DNA from: Rhynchopus sp. YZ270_cl-10
Taxonomy: Eukaryota > Euglenozoa > Diplonemea > Diplonemida > Diplonemidae
Assembly (NCBI GenBank): GCA_964035575.1
Contig: OZ037883.1
Coordinates: forward strand, 744,001 to 808,000
Direction: 5' to 3'
DNA: 64,000 bases
Under the pieces are notes generated by a model. The model made no database searches. It saw nothing but the letters and a program-made list of their open reading frames with translations, and was not told the origin of the DNA. The stretch's first letter is position 1. Each line of letters begins with the position of its first letter. This document shows positions 56,201 to 64,000 of this stretch, in pieces. The translations under genes were made by a program, and so were the position numbers.

Positions 56201-57085
56201 GGCCTCCATGTTGGCCTCTGTGAGGTCCTCTGCACCCCCTGTGACGGCAGACTTGCTGAGGAGCACTGCGACCTCCTTCTTCTCGACGGAGACGTATGTG
56301 TCGAGGCCTGGCTCGAGGCCAAACCTTTCCTTCATCTTTTTGTAGATCTTAGACGAGCAGGACTGGCACTTGATGTCCGGGCAGTGCATCTGCATGAGGG
56401 TGTGCCGGGTTCCCTTTGTTGCAGGCGACCCTGAGTTGAGCGCTGCGATGGTTGCGAACGACGCTGGGCTGGGCTCCTGCGTGAGGCGCAGCTTTGCCAG
56501 CGGCAGGGACAGCCCTTGCGCTTGCGTCACTGCATCCTGCGTGGAGAGGAACACCTGGGGGTGCTTCTTCTCCTCCACCTCCTTTGCATTGGGCAGCAGC
56601 AGCACACGTGAATGCGCGGCAGTCCGCACTGCCTTGACACCGTCCACTGGTGGCGAACCCCCGCTGGGGAAAGTCACGACACGCGACTTACGTGGAATGT
56701 GGAATGCATCGAATGCACTGAGCTTCTGCAGCACCATGGGGACAGAGCAGGTACCACCTTCAACACCTATGACACCAGGCTTGACTGCGATGGGGGGGAT
56801 TGGGTGGAGTGCGGCTGTGTACTTCGCGATGCCACCTGAGCAGTCGTCGGGCACAGCGAAGAGGTGCATCTGCACGCAGTCGCAGGGTTTAGACGTCAGG
56901 TCCAGGTTGTGCAGGTCCGCATCCCCTGCATCCGCCGGGGCAATCGTTGCCTGCGAACAGTCGCACCCATGCGTACACCTGCACCGAGGCCACACACTCG
57001 ACAACAGACCTGCCTTCAGCTTCTCCATGCTCACTGGCCCAATATCCACACCAACCTCCATAGGGGAGCTAGGACCATCCGACAT
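53273..57085 (-). CDS. copper-transporting P1B-type ATPase
   Basis: 1270 residues, one exon. Three heavy-metal-binding units show CxxC at C240/C243, C330/C333 and C475/C478, the last in the classical GMTCASC. Eight membrane helices surround the CPC ion motif (A-C-P-C, 871-874). The phosphatase TGE (756-758), phosphorylated DKTGT (916-920), SSQHP (953-956) with the His-Pro of copper pumps, and hinge GDGIND (1128-1133) are all intact, so it should be active. It exports Cu(I) from the cytosol or loads copper into the secretory pathway. Residues 35-82 add an unusual Cys-rich stretch (C35, C37, C41, C43, C68, C70, C82) that may bind extra metal. GC content is higher than in the flanks, as for other genes here. 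Confidence 0.96.
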   Translation of the reverse strand: MSDGPSSPMEVGVDIGPVSMEKLKAGLLSSVWPRCRCTHGCDCSQATIAPADAGDADLHNLDLTSKPCDCVQMHLFAVPDDCSGGIAKYTAALHPIPPIAVKPGVIGVEGGTCSVPMVLQKLSAFDAFHIPRKSRVVTFPSGGSPPVDGVKAVRTAAHSRVLLLPNAKEVEEKKHPQVFLSTQDAVTQAQGLSLPLAKLRLTQEPSPASFATIAALNSGSPATKGTRHTLMQMHCPDIKCQSCSSKIYKKMKERFGLEPGLDTYVSVEKKEVAVLLSKSAVTGGAEDLTEANMEAFKNKIISFLSDISLPVESRKMKGRVATVHIEGISCKSCVAAIKKNLKPIELDLDFEKRVLNDVPSNLVEHVISVINSLQGGKYKATLRDMRAVEQLSSTPDFIEVFVSSWESRLERAVAPGWGARIADNESLQTTQAAPPASHVINVQATENFTHHDPGLRRNNSREKTQSSFIVRGMTCASCVSRIEDHLLQIPGILSANVALATETAKVSHLVSFSPDVIAKELTDLGYASSVITEASEDDLKRQLSRDEEQETLKRAATFSLLLALPAIVMMVVGPYSMTVMNWMAAPVFAPSWGLDHVDVGLVLQLLTSTVSVFVYGRGFFTRARQAVSHGAYTMDVLVALGVGTAYASGWIFLFTRVGTPSADAASVLVGFMLLGKYFEAIAKMRTADELRSLLELRPTHALIVEKLPSGGFTDPYEIVADKIVKGDIVKVVTGSKVPVDGVILEGSMEVDQSMLTGEQLPVTKEVKDAVAGGTECVNGMAYVVATHVGSDSTLSQIIRLINDAQASKSPIQKYADVIAAKFVPMVLVVCAISFTSWLLLGIFHLYPTAWRGDMSPLSFAMNFLMATLVVACPCAMGLATPTAVMVSTGVGAKMGIFIKGGEAVEASASIDAVLFDKTGTITTGKVSVKAAEYFGKGTRTEALAWIAEVESSSQHPVAKAVITFCRDTIAKESRSTPAVTSSNHVTIPGSGVECDIDGKRVVAGEAKWVLNRCFPSKDDPKRANVQRVVDAWHSEGTTVVLSAVNSDILWGFSIKDIVKPEAKAAVRHLQITGHRVLLVTGDNRKAALKVADHVGIEHDDVFAEVLPGDKAEVVKRVQRETGNVMFVGDGINDAPALAQAQVGIALGSGTAVAIESADAVLLNDNLQGIPIILKLARMTLRRIKMNFVWAFGYNLLALPIAAGLTFPLVQEQLPPVVGGMAMVGSSLLVLTSSLLLRTFTAPDIYAETGIRREETKAPFGSKQKSYGTNL

Positions 57086-57321
57086 TATGAAGGGTATGGG
57101 GCTGGGTTTCCCTGCTCAGAAAATGCGGGTCATAAGGTTAAAGGCGGGGGTGAAGAGTGGAGTACAGAAAAAAAATAGCGCCCCTCTTTTATTTACTTCC
57201 CGTATTCTTAAAGTACATCTAACTCATGGGGGGTTTCCGTCTCTCCCCTCTAGGGTTGGGGGGGAGGATGACGAAGGGGATGGGACACACTCTCCCTAGC
57301 CAATCTAAAAAGAGAAAATTG

Positions 57322-57357
57322 AAGGATGAACCTAAGCCTCTCATACTTGGTCACCTT
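57322..57357 (+). repeat. family-A hairpin, covarying copy
   Basis: AAGG-TGA (one bulged A) pairs with TCACCTT; TAAGC, loop CTCTCAT, ACTTG. On the gene strand a pyrimidine tract ending TTTTTAG follows directly. Confidence 0.78.
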
Positions 57358-57440
57358 AAGGTGGAATAGGTATTCACCATCAGGGGGATTGGAGGGGAGG
57401 GGAAACTTCGAAATAAAAAAACAAAACAAAAAACAATAAT

Positions 57441-57496
57441 GGTGCTCCGGGAGGGGTCGATATTGACAGGTCGTTGACCGACTTCCGGAAAGCACC
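57441..57496 (+). mobile_element. 56-bp minimal GGTGCT element
   Basis: Imperfect inverted ends GGTGCTCCGGGAG and GACTTCCGGAAAGCACC with almost no interior. It equals the two ends of the 41846-42511 element brought together. Confidence 0.7.
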
Positions 57497-57532
57497 AAAT
57501 AAGTGTAACATTCCTATCCCTCTGTCCCTTCT

Positions 57533-60500
57533 TCATCCATTTCTGAGAGCAGCCTCGTTTTCCCCCGAAACGCTAAGATGGGAGAGCTGCAGGCCTACCC
57601 TTGCCAGCTCCTTGTCTCTGTCGGATACATCCTGCATCAGTTGCTCGCTGAGTCTGGATTCGGAGTGAAGACGCTCTATGGTGGCTTTGTACTGAAGCTG
57701 GAGGGAAGATTGCTTTGAATGGTGGCCTTCACGCTCCGCCTCTAATGTGCCTAACACCTCTTCGTGGGTGGATTTTAAACGGGAAAGTTCTGCAGCGACA
57801 CAGTGGTTGCTTTTACGGAGCGTTTCTATCTCAGAGATAAGACTGCGTTGCGAATCCTCGACCGTCTCCTGCGTTCGGATATGATTCGCAACGGTCTTCA
57901 CCTGAAGCGCAGCCTGCTGCCTTCTGAGCTTCGAATTCTCCACCTTCAGCTTTTCCCTCTCCGACTCCGTCTGCTCCCTGCACAACGACACCTGCTTATG
58001 CTCCTCAACATGCCCCAACATAGTGTCCCTCTCCTCCTCCACTCCATGCAGCTGCTCCTCAAGGGTGCTCACATGAGCGTCCCTCTCGGTCACCATTTCC
58101 TTTAGCTCCCGGAGTTCGTTTTCTTTCTCTGCTATAGTCTGCTTGAGACTCGCGAACTCTGGTTGCAAAGAAACAAACGAGGTTGCGTCATGCACAACAG
58201 GACGCACCTCCTCCTCAACATACGACCGCAGACTTTGTCTGAATGCTGAGGAAAGCCCTCCTCGGAGGGACGTTTTTTTGAAACGCGGTTGCGACATTGG
58301 TGAGACGGAAGGAGATGACTGCGCAGAAGGATTAGGAAACATGCCATCAAAGAGCTCCTGCGGGAAAGGTTTGTTTAGCGAGAGGGATACATCGGTGAGG
58401 AGCTCCTTCACGCGAACCGATGCGTCAGACAGCGTTGCGTTCAGTGCACGATTTTGCGCCGCAATCTGCGCAGCCTCACTATCACGCCCAGTCAACATCT
58501 CCCCTGCAGCGGCCAAGACCTCATTTGTGTGCGTCGTCACATCACGCAATGCGACACCACTAAACGCAGCCACCTCGTCAGCAATAGATCCTCTCAAATG
58601 CCTTAACTGAGTTACAGTGTGCCGCAATTTAAAACAATGTTGTCCAACAACCTGCAATTTGTTCTGTTTAGTTTGAATTACTCCAGTCAAATTTGTTGTA
58701 ATTCTACTAAAAATATCGGTCAACCCTGCACTCAACGCTTTATTTTTCGACACCTCTTTGAGAGAGGCGAGGAGAAAGCGTTTGTGGGTTTTGAGTTGCA
58801 TTTCGTGGCGGGTTGAGAGGGTGGCTTTCTGTTGTTGGAAGGCGGCTTGGAGGACGGTGGGGCTTGCGCCTGCGGGGACTACGGTGTCTTCGTCTTCTTC
58901 ATCATCATCACCAGCATCGTTCCCAATACGGCTTGCTACATCGAACGCTTCCCCTGCCTCAAACATATCATCTCCTAATAGCGCACGACTCTGCTGAAAG
59001 GCAAAACCCTTCCCATCAAAGCTTTCTTTGAAGGCCTTTAACGCTACCCAAGCATCGTGCAGATCGAAGTTGTCATGGGTATTACCTTCTTTCTCACCAT
59101 TAGCCTTTTGTACCTGCACCAAGGTTTCGGAAAGATGATCAACAGAGTCTCCCGCAAAGCAAGCAGTCATCTCCGCAACTGCCGCCATAGCGAGACCCTT
59201 GAATGCGTGAACAGTTTTTCTATCAAAACGACGTTGTTTCTTTCGAAGCTCTGCTTCGTGTTTGAGCATAGCGGAGTGCTGGCTAAGGGAAATGGTTTCA
59301 GTTGTGGGTTGCTGTAGATGTACTGCATGAGGGAAAAACCCGCTGTTTTCTTGGTTGTTTTCACGCTTTGAAAGCTTTGCGACCTCTCCTTTCAGTACTC
59401 CCACCGCGTTTTCAGCAACCATAACCTTCTCCCTCTCATCCTCAAGGCTCTTCTGTACAAACTGTAGTTCATTCTTGAATTCGATGTTCTTCACAATAAG
59501 TGTTTGGTGTGCGTCTTTCGCCTTCTCCTCACGGCGTTGCAGGGCAAGCAGATTCTCTTCCGCTCGCTCCACTCTGTGGGCCGCCTCTTTCATTACGGCC
59601 GCCTCCTTTGTTTCAATGTACGTCTTCGTTTCGGCGATGATTGAGTTTTCTAGGTCGTGCATCTTTTCCATATGGTCGGCTTTGCTAATAAAATGATCCG
59701 CATTAGGAGCAACCTCGTAGGAGTGTGTCAAATTCCGTGTTTGCTGCTGTGGAGCCTCATGGGGGTAAGTGGCGTTGTGTGGAAGGCGTGACTGTTGGAC
59801 CATCCCCGAGCTTTCCAACATTGTGTCCCTCAAGAGATGCTTCGTCTCGTCTACCTTTGATGTCACGGCATCTACTAACCGAGAATATTCTTCGCGTCGT
59901 GATTCCTCTCTTTTTCTCTCTTTTTCTTCTGTTTTGAGTCGTTCGTTGTCGTCAGCGAGAAGAGTCCGTTCGGAAGCGCCTTGACGAACTTCTGCACGCA
60001 TTTCAGATATTTTTTGCTTCAGATTTTTATGCGTATCAAGCAGCTGCGACTGCAAGGTCGGAAGACAGCGCAGCACTTCAGAATGCAGGACCCCTACGTT
60101 GCGCAGACCTTGTGGTAAGGTTGCTGTTGTTTGAGCAGAATTTGCGGCCAAATGAAGGTCAGCTATGTGATCGCATGCGTTATTGATGGAAGAGGTCACC
60201 AAAGAGAACAATGCCTGCAGTGTCGGGCGGGTAGGTGGTGTCGCAGCCGTCTGCGTCGACTGCACAAACTTACTGAACACATCAAGCGCAATCTCCTGCT
60301 GTGTGGTGTAGTATCCCAACAATGCGCGCACCTCTTTCAACCGTCCTTTTCCCTCATCATCGCGTCGTTCCCTCTCCCTTGGAACCTCCTGTGAACTCTC
60401 TAAGAGCATTCTGCTGATTTGCTTAGTGTCTCCTCCGGAGTCAAAATGGTGTAAAATATCGCGTACCCCGCCAAGAAGTCGTTGTTGCGTTGTTTTGTCG

Positions 60501-61018
60501 GAGCGGGAGGAGTTGTTGAGAATGGAGATGCTGAATTGGTTGAGCTGCTCCTTCATTGCGTCGAACTGGTGGAGGGTGGTGTCTTGCTGTTCGATGTGGC
60601 GGGTGAGGTTTGCGCATTTCTCTTTGGCGGCAGAGAGTTCTTGTTGGAGGGCAGAGGATTGTGCGGTGGTGGCTTTCAATGTCTCCGCAAGCTGCAGCGC
60701 TCTGGCCTCATGGCGGCGTGCAGCGCCCTCCGCATCTTCACAGCTTCGCTGCAGGGTGCTTACCTTTGCGAGTAGGTCTTGGATGCTGCGTTCCTGGTTG
60801 CTTCTCAACGCTTCGTACACACGATCCCCGACAAGCTCGCTAATATGCTTTGCACTCTCCTCCTCCTTCGCCATCTGCAGCAACACATGGTCTGCAGGCA
60901 AACGCAGCAGCAGACCCCGCATTTCCCCATGAAATGCCGCCATTCTTTCCTTAAAATACGCAAACCAATCGGGTGTGGGCTGCGTATCTGCATTAAAATT
61001 CCCCATTGTGTGCTCCAT
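57533..61018 (-). CDS. long coiled-coil protein
   Basis: 1161 residues, no intron. The ATG at 61018 (MEHTMGNF) was chosen because the frame further upstream is poly-Lys/Phe from the intergenic run. A short folded N-terminus (WFAYFKERMAAFHGEMRGLLLRL) is followed by almost continuous heptad-rich coiled coil (about 60-700 and 900-1150), broken by a Ser/Pro segment (NPSAQSSPSVSPMSQP). Composition is typical of cytoskeletal or flagellar structural proteins. I recognise no family. The stop of the gene upstream in transcription order lies only 161 nt before this start, which fits a polycistronic unit. Confidence 0.82.
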   Translation of the reverse strand: MEHTMGNFNADTQPTPDWFAYFKERMAAFHGEMRGLLLRLPADHVLLQMAKEEESAKHISELVGDRVYEALRSNQERSIQDLLAKVSTLQRSCEDAEGAARRHEARALQLAETLKATTAQSSALQQELSAAKEKCANLTRHIEQQDTTLHQFDAMKEQLNQFSISILNNSSRSDKTTQQRLLGGVRDILHHFDSGGDTKQISRMLLESSQEVPRERERRDDEGKGRLKEVRALLGYYTTQQEIALDVFSKFVQSTQTAATPPTRPTLQALFSLVTSSINNACDHIADLHLAANSAQTTATLPQGLRNVGVLHSEVLRCLPTLQSQLLDTHKNLKQKISEMRAEVRQGASERTLLADDNERLKTEEKERKREESRREEYSRLVDAVTSKVDETKHLLRDTMLESSGMVQQSRLPHNATYPHEAPQQQTRNLTHSYEVAPNADHFISKADHMEKMHDLENSIIAETKTYIETKEAAVMKEAAHRVERAEENLLALQRREEKAKDAHQTLIVKNIEFKNELQFVQKSLEDEREKVMVAENAVGVLKGEVAKLSKRENNQENSGFFPHAVHLQQPTTETISLSQHSAMLKHEAELRKKQRRFDRKTVHAFKGLAMAAVAEMTACFAGDSVDHLSETLVQVQKANGEKEGNTHDNFDLHDAWVALKAFKESFDGKGFAFQQSRALLGDDMFEAGEAFDVASRIGNDAGDDDEEDEDTVVPAGASPTVLQAAFQQQKATLSTRHEMQLKTHKRFLLASLKEVSKNKALSAGLTDIFSRITTNLTGVIQTKQNKLQVVGQHCFKLRHTVTQLRHLRGSIADEVAAFSGVALRDVTTHTNEVLAAAGEMLTGRDSEAAQIAAQNRALNATLSDASVRVKELLTDVSLSLNKPFPQELFDGMFPNPSAQSSPSVSPMSQPRFKKTSLRGGLSSAFRQSLRSYVEEEVRPVVHDATSFVSLQPEFASLKQTIAEKENELRELKEMVTERDAHVSTLEEQLHGVEEERDTMLGHVEEHKQVSLCREQTESEREKLKVENSKLRRQQAALQVKTVANHIRTQETVEDSQRSLISEIETLRKSNHCVAAELSRLKSTHEEVLGTLEAEREGHHSKQSSLQLQYKATIERLHSESRLSEQLMQDVSDRDKELARVGLQLSHLSVSGENEAALRNG

Positions 61019-61179
61019 TGGTGGATTTTGTTGTGTTGGGAATGGAGGGAGAGGGAGGTCTCTCCTGCGTTTTGGGTGAATTTTGTAAAAGTGTTTTGTG
61101 AATTTGCTAAAAAAAAATAGTTTCTTTTTTTCCCCTCTCTGGGAATCTACGGAGGATAGAGAGAGACAGAGAAATCTCA

Positions 61180-62463
61180 TTAGGATTGCTGTCCCTTTGT
61201 GTCTTCTGGTCCGTGCTTCCCTTTGGCCTCCCTGCAGAGCTCTAAGGCACGGAGAATGGGGATGTGGCTTGAAGGTTCTACGGAGACGCGCTTCGAAGCA
61301 CTCCCCCCTGTTGCTTGGAGATAGTGCCGGTCAAGAACGGCCGTCATTTTGACACGCCGTCTTCTCATAAAATGAAGAAGCTTTTGCGCGTTTAGCCTCC
61401 ATCGATGTGAGTGAGATCGTGCATATCCCTGCATTAATACAGTGCAAATTCGGATAGTAGGTTCTGCGTCACGAAGGAAGTGACACCAGGCACTTTCTGC
61501 GACTTCAACTCGGAGCTGTTCTGACAATGTTTCATCCCCAAACACTGTGTTAATAAACGACACTACCGTGTGCTCCGAGAACCCTATCCGTTCTGTGAGC
61601 ATATGCATCATGACCCCTGCCGCATCATGTGAGCTGTGCACCAAAGCATACGCTGCGACCACCACATTGCAGCTCGCTCTGTCCACAGGCAACCCCATTT
61701 CCCGCGCAAGCCGTGAAATCTCCTCCACCGCCACGACAGTCGCCTCTCTCAATTCCACCCCACCGCCCCTAGCCCCCTTCACTAGCAGACCCATTAACAC
61801 AGTCAAATGTTTCAATGTGCACGACTCTGGAGCACCCGGGATTTGCTTTAAATACATAAGCCCTTCTTCATAGGAGACAGCATTCCGCAGGAAGGCTTCT
61901 AGAAGATGGGTTTGCCCGGCAACACCCATTTCCGGGAATTTTCTTTTGCATTTATTAAAAAAGCGGGCGCGGTGGTCGGGGCTGCGTGGGATCAATGCTG
62001 CGGTGACGAAGGGGCAGGTGTCGATGTTGAAACCTTTTCGTCGCATGTCTGCCTCGACAGACTCAATGGTACCTTTCCAGTCCGCTCGGGTCAGGACAGT
62101 GAGCACAATGCAGTAGGTTTCCCTGTCGGCATGGATCCCTGATGCAAGCATGTCCTGGTAGAGTCGCCACACACCGTGATCCGCCCAAGTTCTGCTCAGA
62201 AGGCGTAGCCCAGTGTTGTAGGTGGCAATGCTGACTTCCTCGCCACGGAAGCGGAGGTTCGTGATAAACTGTGCAATCTCGTCGTACGTCCGGAGGTGCT
62301 CAAAAGATCGAAAGGCAGAGTGTAATGAGCGTGCAGAAACACCGTCGACCTGTGTTGGGCGTCCATCAAAAGAAGGGCTCTGACCAACGTTCCAGCCACT
62401 GAGATGCATGTCGGATGCAAGAGTGCAGTACACCCGACACCCATTGCGCAGCACTCTCAACAT
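61180..62463 (-). CDS. PPR-like, probably organellar RNA-binding protein
   Basis: 427 residues. ATG at 62463 (MLRVLRNGCRVY) is the first in-frame ATG; the open frame extends only to a TTG three codons earlier. The N-terminus is basic with few acids, as for mitochondrial import. Helical pairs follow, with PPR-like spacing: ATYNTGLRLLSR..ADHGVWRLYQDMLASGIHADRETYCIVLTVL, with further weaker units later (CNVVVAAYALVHSSHDAAGVMMHML). PPR proteins bind single-stranded RNA in mitochondria and plastids. Repeats are degenerate, so an OPR or other helical family is possible. Confidence 0.72.
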   Translation of the reverse strand: MLRVLRNGCRVYCTLASDMHLSGWNVGQSPSFDGRPTQVDGVSARSLHSAFRSFEHLRTYDEIAQFITNLRFRGEEVSIATYNTGLRLLSRTWADHGVWRLYQDMLASGIHADRETYCIVLTVLTRADWKGTIESVEADMRRKGFNIDTCPFVTAALIPRSPDHRARFFNKCKRKFPEMGVAGQTHLLEAFLRNAVSYEEGLMYLKQIPGAPESCTLKHLTVLMGLLVKGARGGGVELREATVVAVEEISRLAREMGLPVDRASCNVVVAAYALVHSSHDAAGVMMHMLTERIGFSEHTVVSFINTVFGDETLSEQLRVEVAESAWCHFLRDAEPTIRICTVLMQGYARSHSHRWRLNAQKLLHFMRRRRVKMTAVLDRHYLQATGGSASKRVSVEPSSHIPILRALELCREAKGKHGPEDTKGQQS

Positions 62464-63037
62464 GTTGCACAAAGGGGAGAGGGGAACAACATTCCCTTAT
62501 TTTCTGAGAAGATTATTGTAAAACAAATAGTGGGCTTTAAGATGGAGGCAAATCTCTGCTGAGGGGTTAGTTGGGAAAAAAATAACAAAAAAAAAACAAA
62601 AACTAGACAATATCATCCGCCAACTGATCTTGATAATAAAAACAACACTGTTTTTTTCGTTGAACGCAGCCAAATAGGGGTAAAAATCTGTTTGACGCAA
62701 AGGTGAAAGGATTCAAGGGGAAATACTGGTATACAAGATCTGAACGTTGGCTTTCTTTTTTGTCTAGTTTCTTACAGTACATGTCAGGAGAGAAAAAAGG
62801 GGGAGAGAGAAAGCATTCTTTTTTTAGTGCACCATATTTTCTTTTTTTTTTAGTATTTTTTTAAAAAATAAATTGTCCCTTTTCCCCGGTTTTTTTTTAA
62901 AATGGAAAGTTATCTTCCCCTTTTTTCTTGGAATGACATTGCCATCCAATGAGAAGCCAGGCACCCTCCCATCTACTCACTCTCACGTTGGGGATACCCG
63001 CGCTCTTTTTTTTTTTTTTTTCTTTTTGTTCTTTTTT

Positions 63038-63086
63038 TGAAAACTTGGTTGTATTAGTGTAGCCACCCTAGAGTGTGCTCCACTAT
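63038..63086 (+). repeat. family-B hairpin
   Basis: Same as 52596-52643. Confidence 0.8.
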
Positions 63087-63208
63087 TTTTGTTTCACTTA
63101 TTTTTTTTGTTGCGTCTGGCAATCACCCACCCATGGTGGGTTATGTACGCTTTTTTTTTGTTGTGCATTTTTTTTTTTTTTTTGTTTGTTTTTTTGAAAA
63201 AATTGATA

Positions 63209-63240
63209 ACGTGCAGTCACCATCTATGATCTCCACGTAG
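63209..63240 (+). repeat. family-E hairpin
   Basis: ACGTG pairs with CACGT; interior CAGTCACCATC. Confidence 0.6.
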
Positions 63241-63430
63241 TTTTTTTTTAAATAGATGGACATCTGTCCTGGTATCCCTTTTTTTTCCCGCTCCCAAACT
63301 GGATAACAACGTTGCTGGCGTAGGAGAGGTTATGGGGGATACGACAGGTAAAAAAAAAGGAGTAGTTGAAACGTGCTAAAACGCATCTCAGTCGAGCTCA
63401 TGCAAAAAAAAATGCAAAAAAAATAAAAAT

Positions 63431-63463
63431 GGTAAGATAAGACCAAGCATCGCTTAGCCACCT
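63431..63463 (+). repeat. family-A hairpin
   Basis: GGTAAGATAAGACC, CAAGC, short loop, GCTTAG, CCACC. Confidence 0.65.
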
Positions 63464-63580
63464 CAAGATAGAAAAAAATAGAAAAAAATAGTACACGTAA
63501 CTGGGGTTTTCCTCGTCTTTCGTCTTCCTTCTTCGTCACTCTCACATTTGCCCCGTTTAAAAAAAATCTTCTGGTGTATC

Positions 63581-63612
63581 AGTGTTGCCACACCCCCAAT
63601 GTGCTGAACACT
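63581..63612 (+). repeat. family-B hairpin, diverged
   Basis: AGTGTT pairs with AACACT; CCACACCCCC and GTGTG-like interior kept. Confidence 0.55.
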
Positions 63613-63695
63613 ATATCACCTATATTTTCCTTCGATTTTTTTTTTCCTTCTGGGCATTTGTCTGTAACCTTTTATTTTGTTCACGTTTTTTTTTT

Positions 63696-63766
63696 TGTTG
63701 TCGACAATCAACTAAAACCACCCACCTGAGGGGCATAGGTTCTGTACACAATGTCGGCCTAAGCCT
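63696..63766 (+). repeat. family-C hairpin
   Basis: TTGTTGTCGACAATCA left arm, CCACCCACC/GGGG middle, ACACAATGTCGGCC right end. Confidence 0.65.
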
Positions 63767-63845
63767 ACTTAAAAGAATGTTTTTTTAATCATAATGTAAA
63801 ACTATGGTATGTGTACAGGACAAAACCACATTCCATTTATTTTGT

Positions 63846-63923
63846 TTATTGCATCGACAAATCGCCTAAGTACCCCCACCTTGGTGGGATACTCAGGGTC
63901 GGTACTCAATGTTGGCCGAAGCC
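63846..63923 (+). repeat. family-C hairpin
   Basis: GCATCGACAAATCG left arm, CCCACC/GGTGGG inner stem, ACTCAATGTTGGCCGAAGCC right end, as at 17969. Confidence 0.7.
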
Positions 63924-64000
63924 TTTGCTGGCGTCTTCAGTATTGAAAAAATAAAAACAAAGAATTGACAAACCGGAATACCTGAACGAATGACTGTACG

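Larger units (their letters stand above)
57086..57532. other. gene-free stretch
   Basis: Holds a family-A hairpin (57322) and the 56-bp GGTGCT element (57441). Confidence 0.6.
62464..64000. other. gene-free stretch at right edge
   Basis: T-rich; holds family-B (63038, 63581), E (63209), A (63431) and C (63696, 63846) hairpins. No gene seen. Confidence 0.6.

Noticed and set aside
61019-61180. 54-codon N-terminal extension of the coiled-coil protein
   Set aside because: It reads through an A run as KKKLFFF and overlaps the preceding gene's stop; the ATG at 61018 is the better start.
506-63463. Family-A hairpins as box C/D snoRNAs or tRNAs
   Set aside because: GATGA resembles box C but there is no box D, and the hairpins are too short. 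The 7-bp/5-bp/7-nt-loop outline resembles parts of tRNA but there is no T arm or CCA-type end.

Overview
This is a eukaryotic nuclear window, probably from a protist. Every convincing gene (fourteen) lies on the minus strand, between about 11.9 and 62.5 kb. Gaps between genes range from about 160 bp to several kb. Five genes carry one spliceosomal intron each, four starting GTATxx and one GTATAA, all ending in AG. Most start codons sit a short way downstream of an AG after a pyrimidine tract. One protein carries a segment (GREE..LF...KYGPEP) that I associate from memory with kinetoplastid/euglenozoan proteins. Strict unidirectionality, cis-introns and this segment together suggest a euglenozoan with polycistronic transcription and spliced-leader trans-splicing, perhaps a diplonemid. 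No spliced-leader gene is visible, so this is an inference.

Layout. 1-11.9 kb: no genes. It holds a 3.1-kb terminal-inverted-repeat element packed with satellites, a composite palindromic repeat (4.77-6.6 kb) and homopolymer-rich DNA. 11.9-14.0 kb: a Gln-rich zinc-finger/HMG-box-like gene. 14-19.2 kb: no genes; C-rich DNA and small inverted-repeat elements. 19.3-26.8 kb: two paralogous membrane sulfotransferase genes flanking repeats. 26.9-28.2 kb: a second copy of the composite repeat, interrupted by a 769-bp hAT-like element. 29.3-31.7 kb: a large helical protein. 32.2-32.4 kb: ribosomal protein eS30. 34.45-34.85 kb: a candidate structured RNA. 35.2-41.5 kb: a 2001-residue membrane protein with a PDZ domain. 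41.8-42.5 kb: nested small elements. 43.1-48.9 kb: APH-1, a Nudix-fold protein without a Nudix box, and a PDZ/metacaspase-like/WW protein lacking both catalytic residues. 50.1-50.8 kb: an RRM protein. 53.3-62.5 kb: a copper P-type ATPase, a long coiled-coil protein and a PPR-like protein.

The genes do not form an evident pathway; they look like ordinary housekeeping, membrane, cytoskeletal and organellar functions in one transcription unit. The most unusual feature is a set of five families (called A-E here) of roughly 30-75 nt imperfect hairpins, about forty copies. They are scattered between genes and inside at least two introns, and every copy I found is in the same orientation, opposite to the genes. 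Several families keep base pairing while changing sequence, which points to selection on structure or to repeated spread of a folded element.
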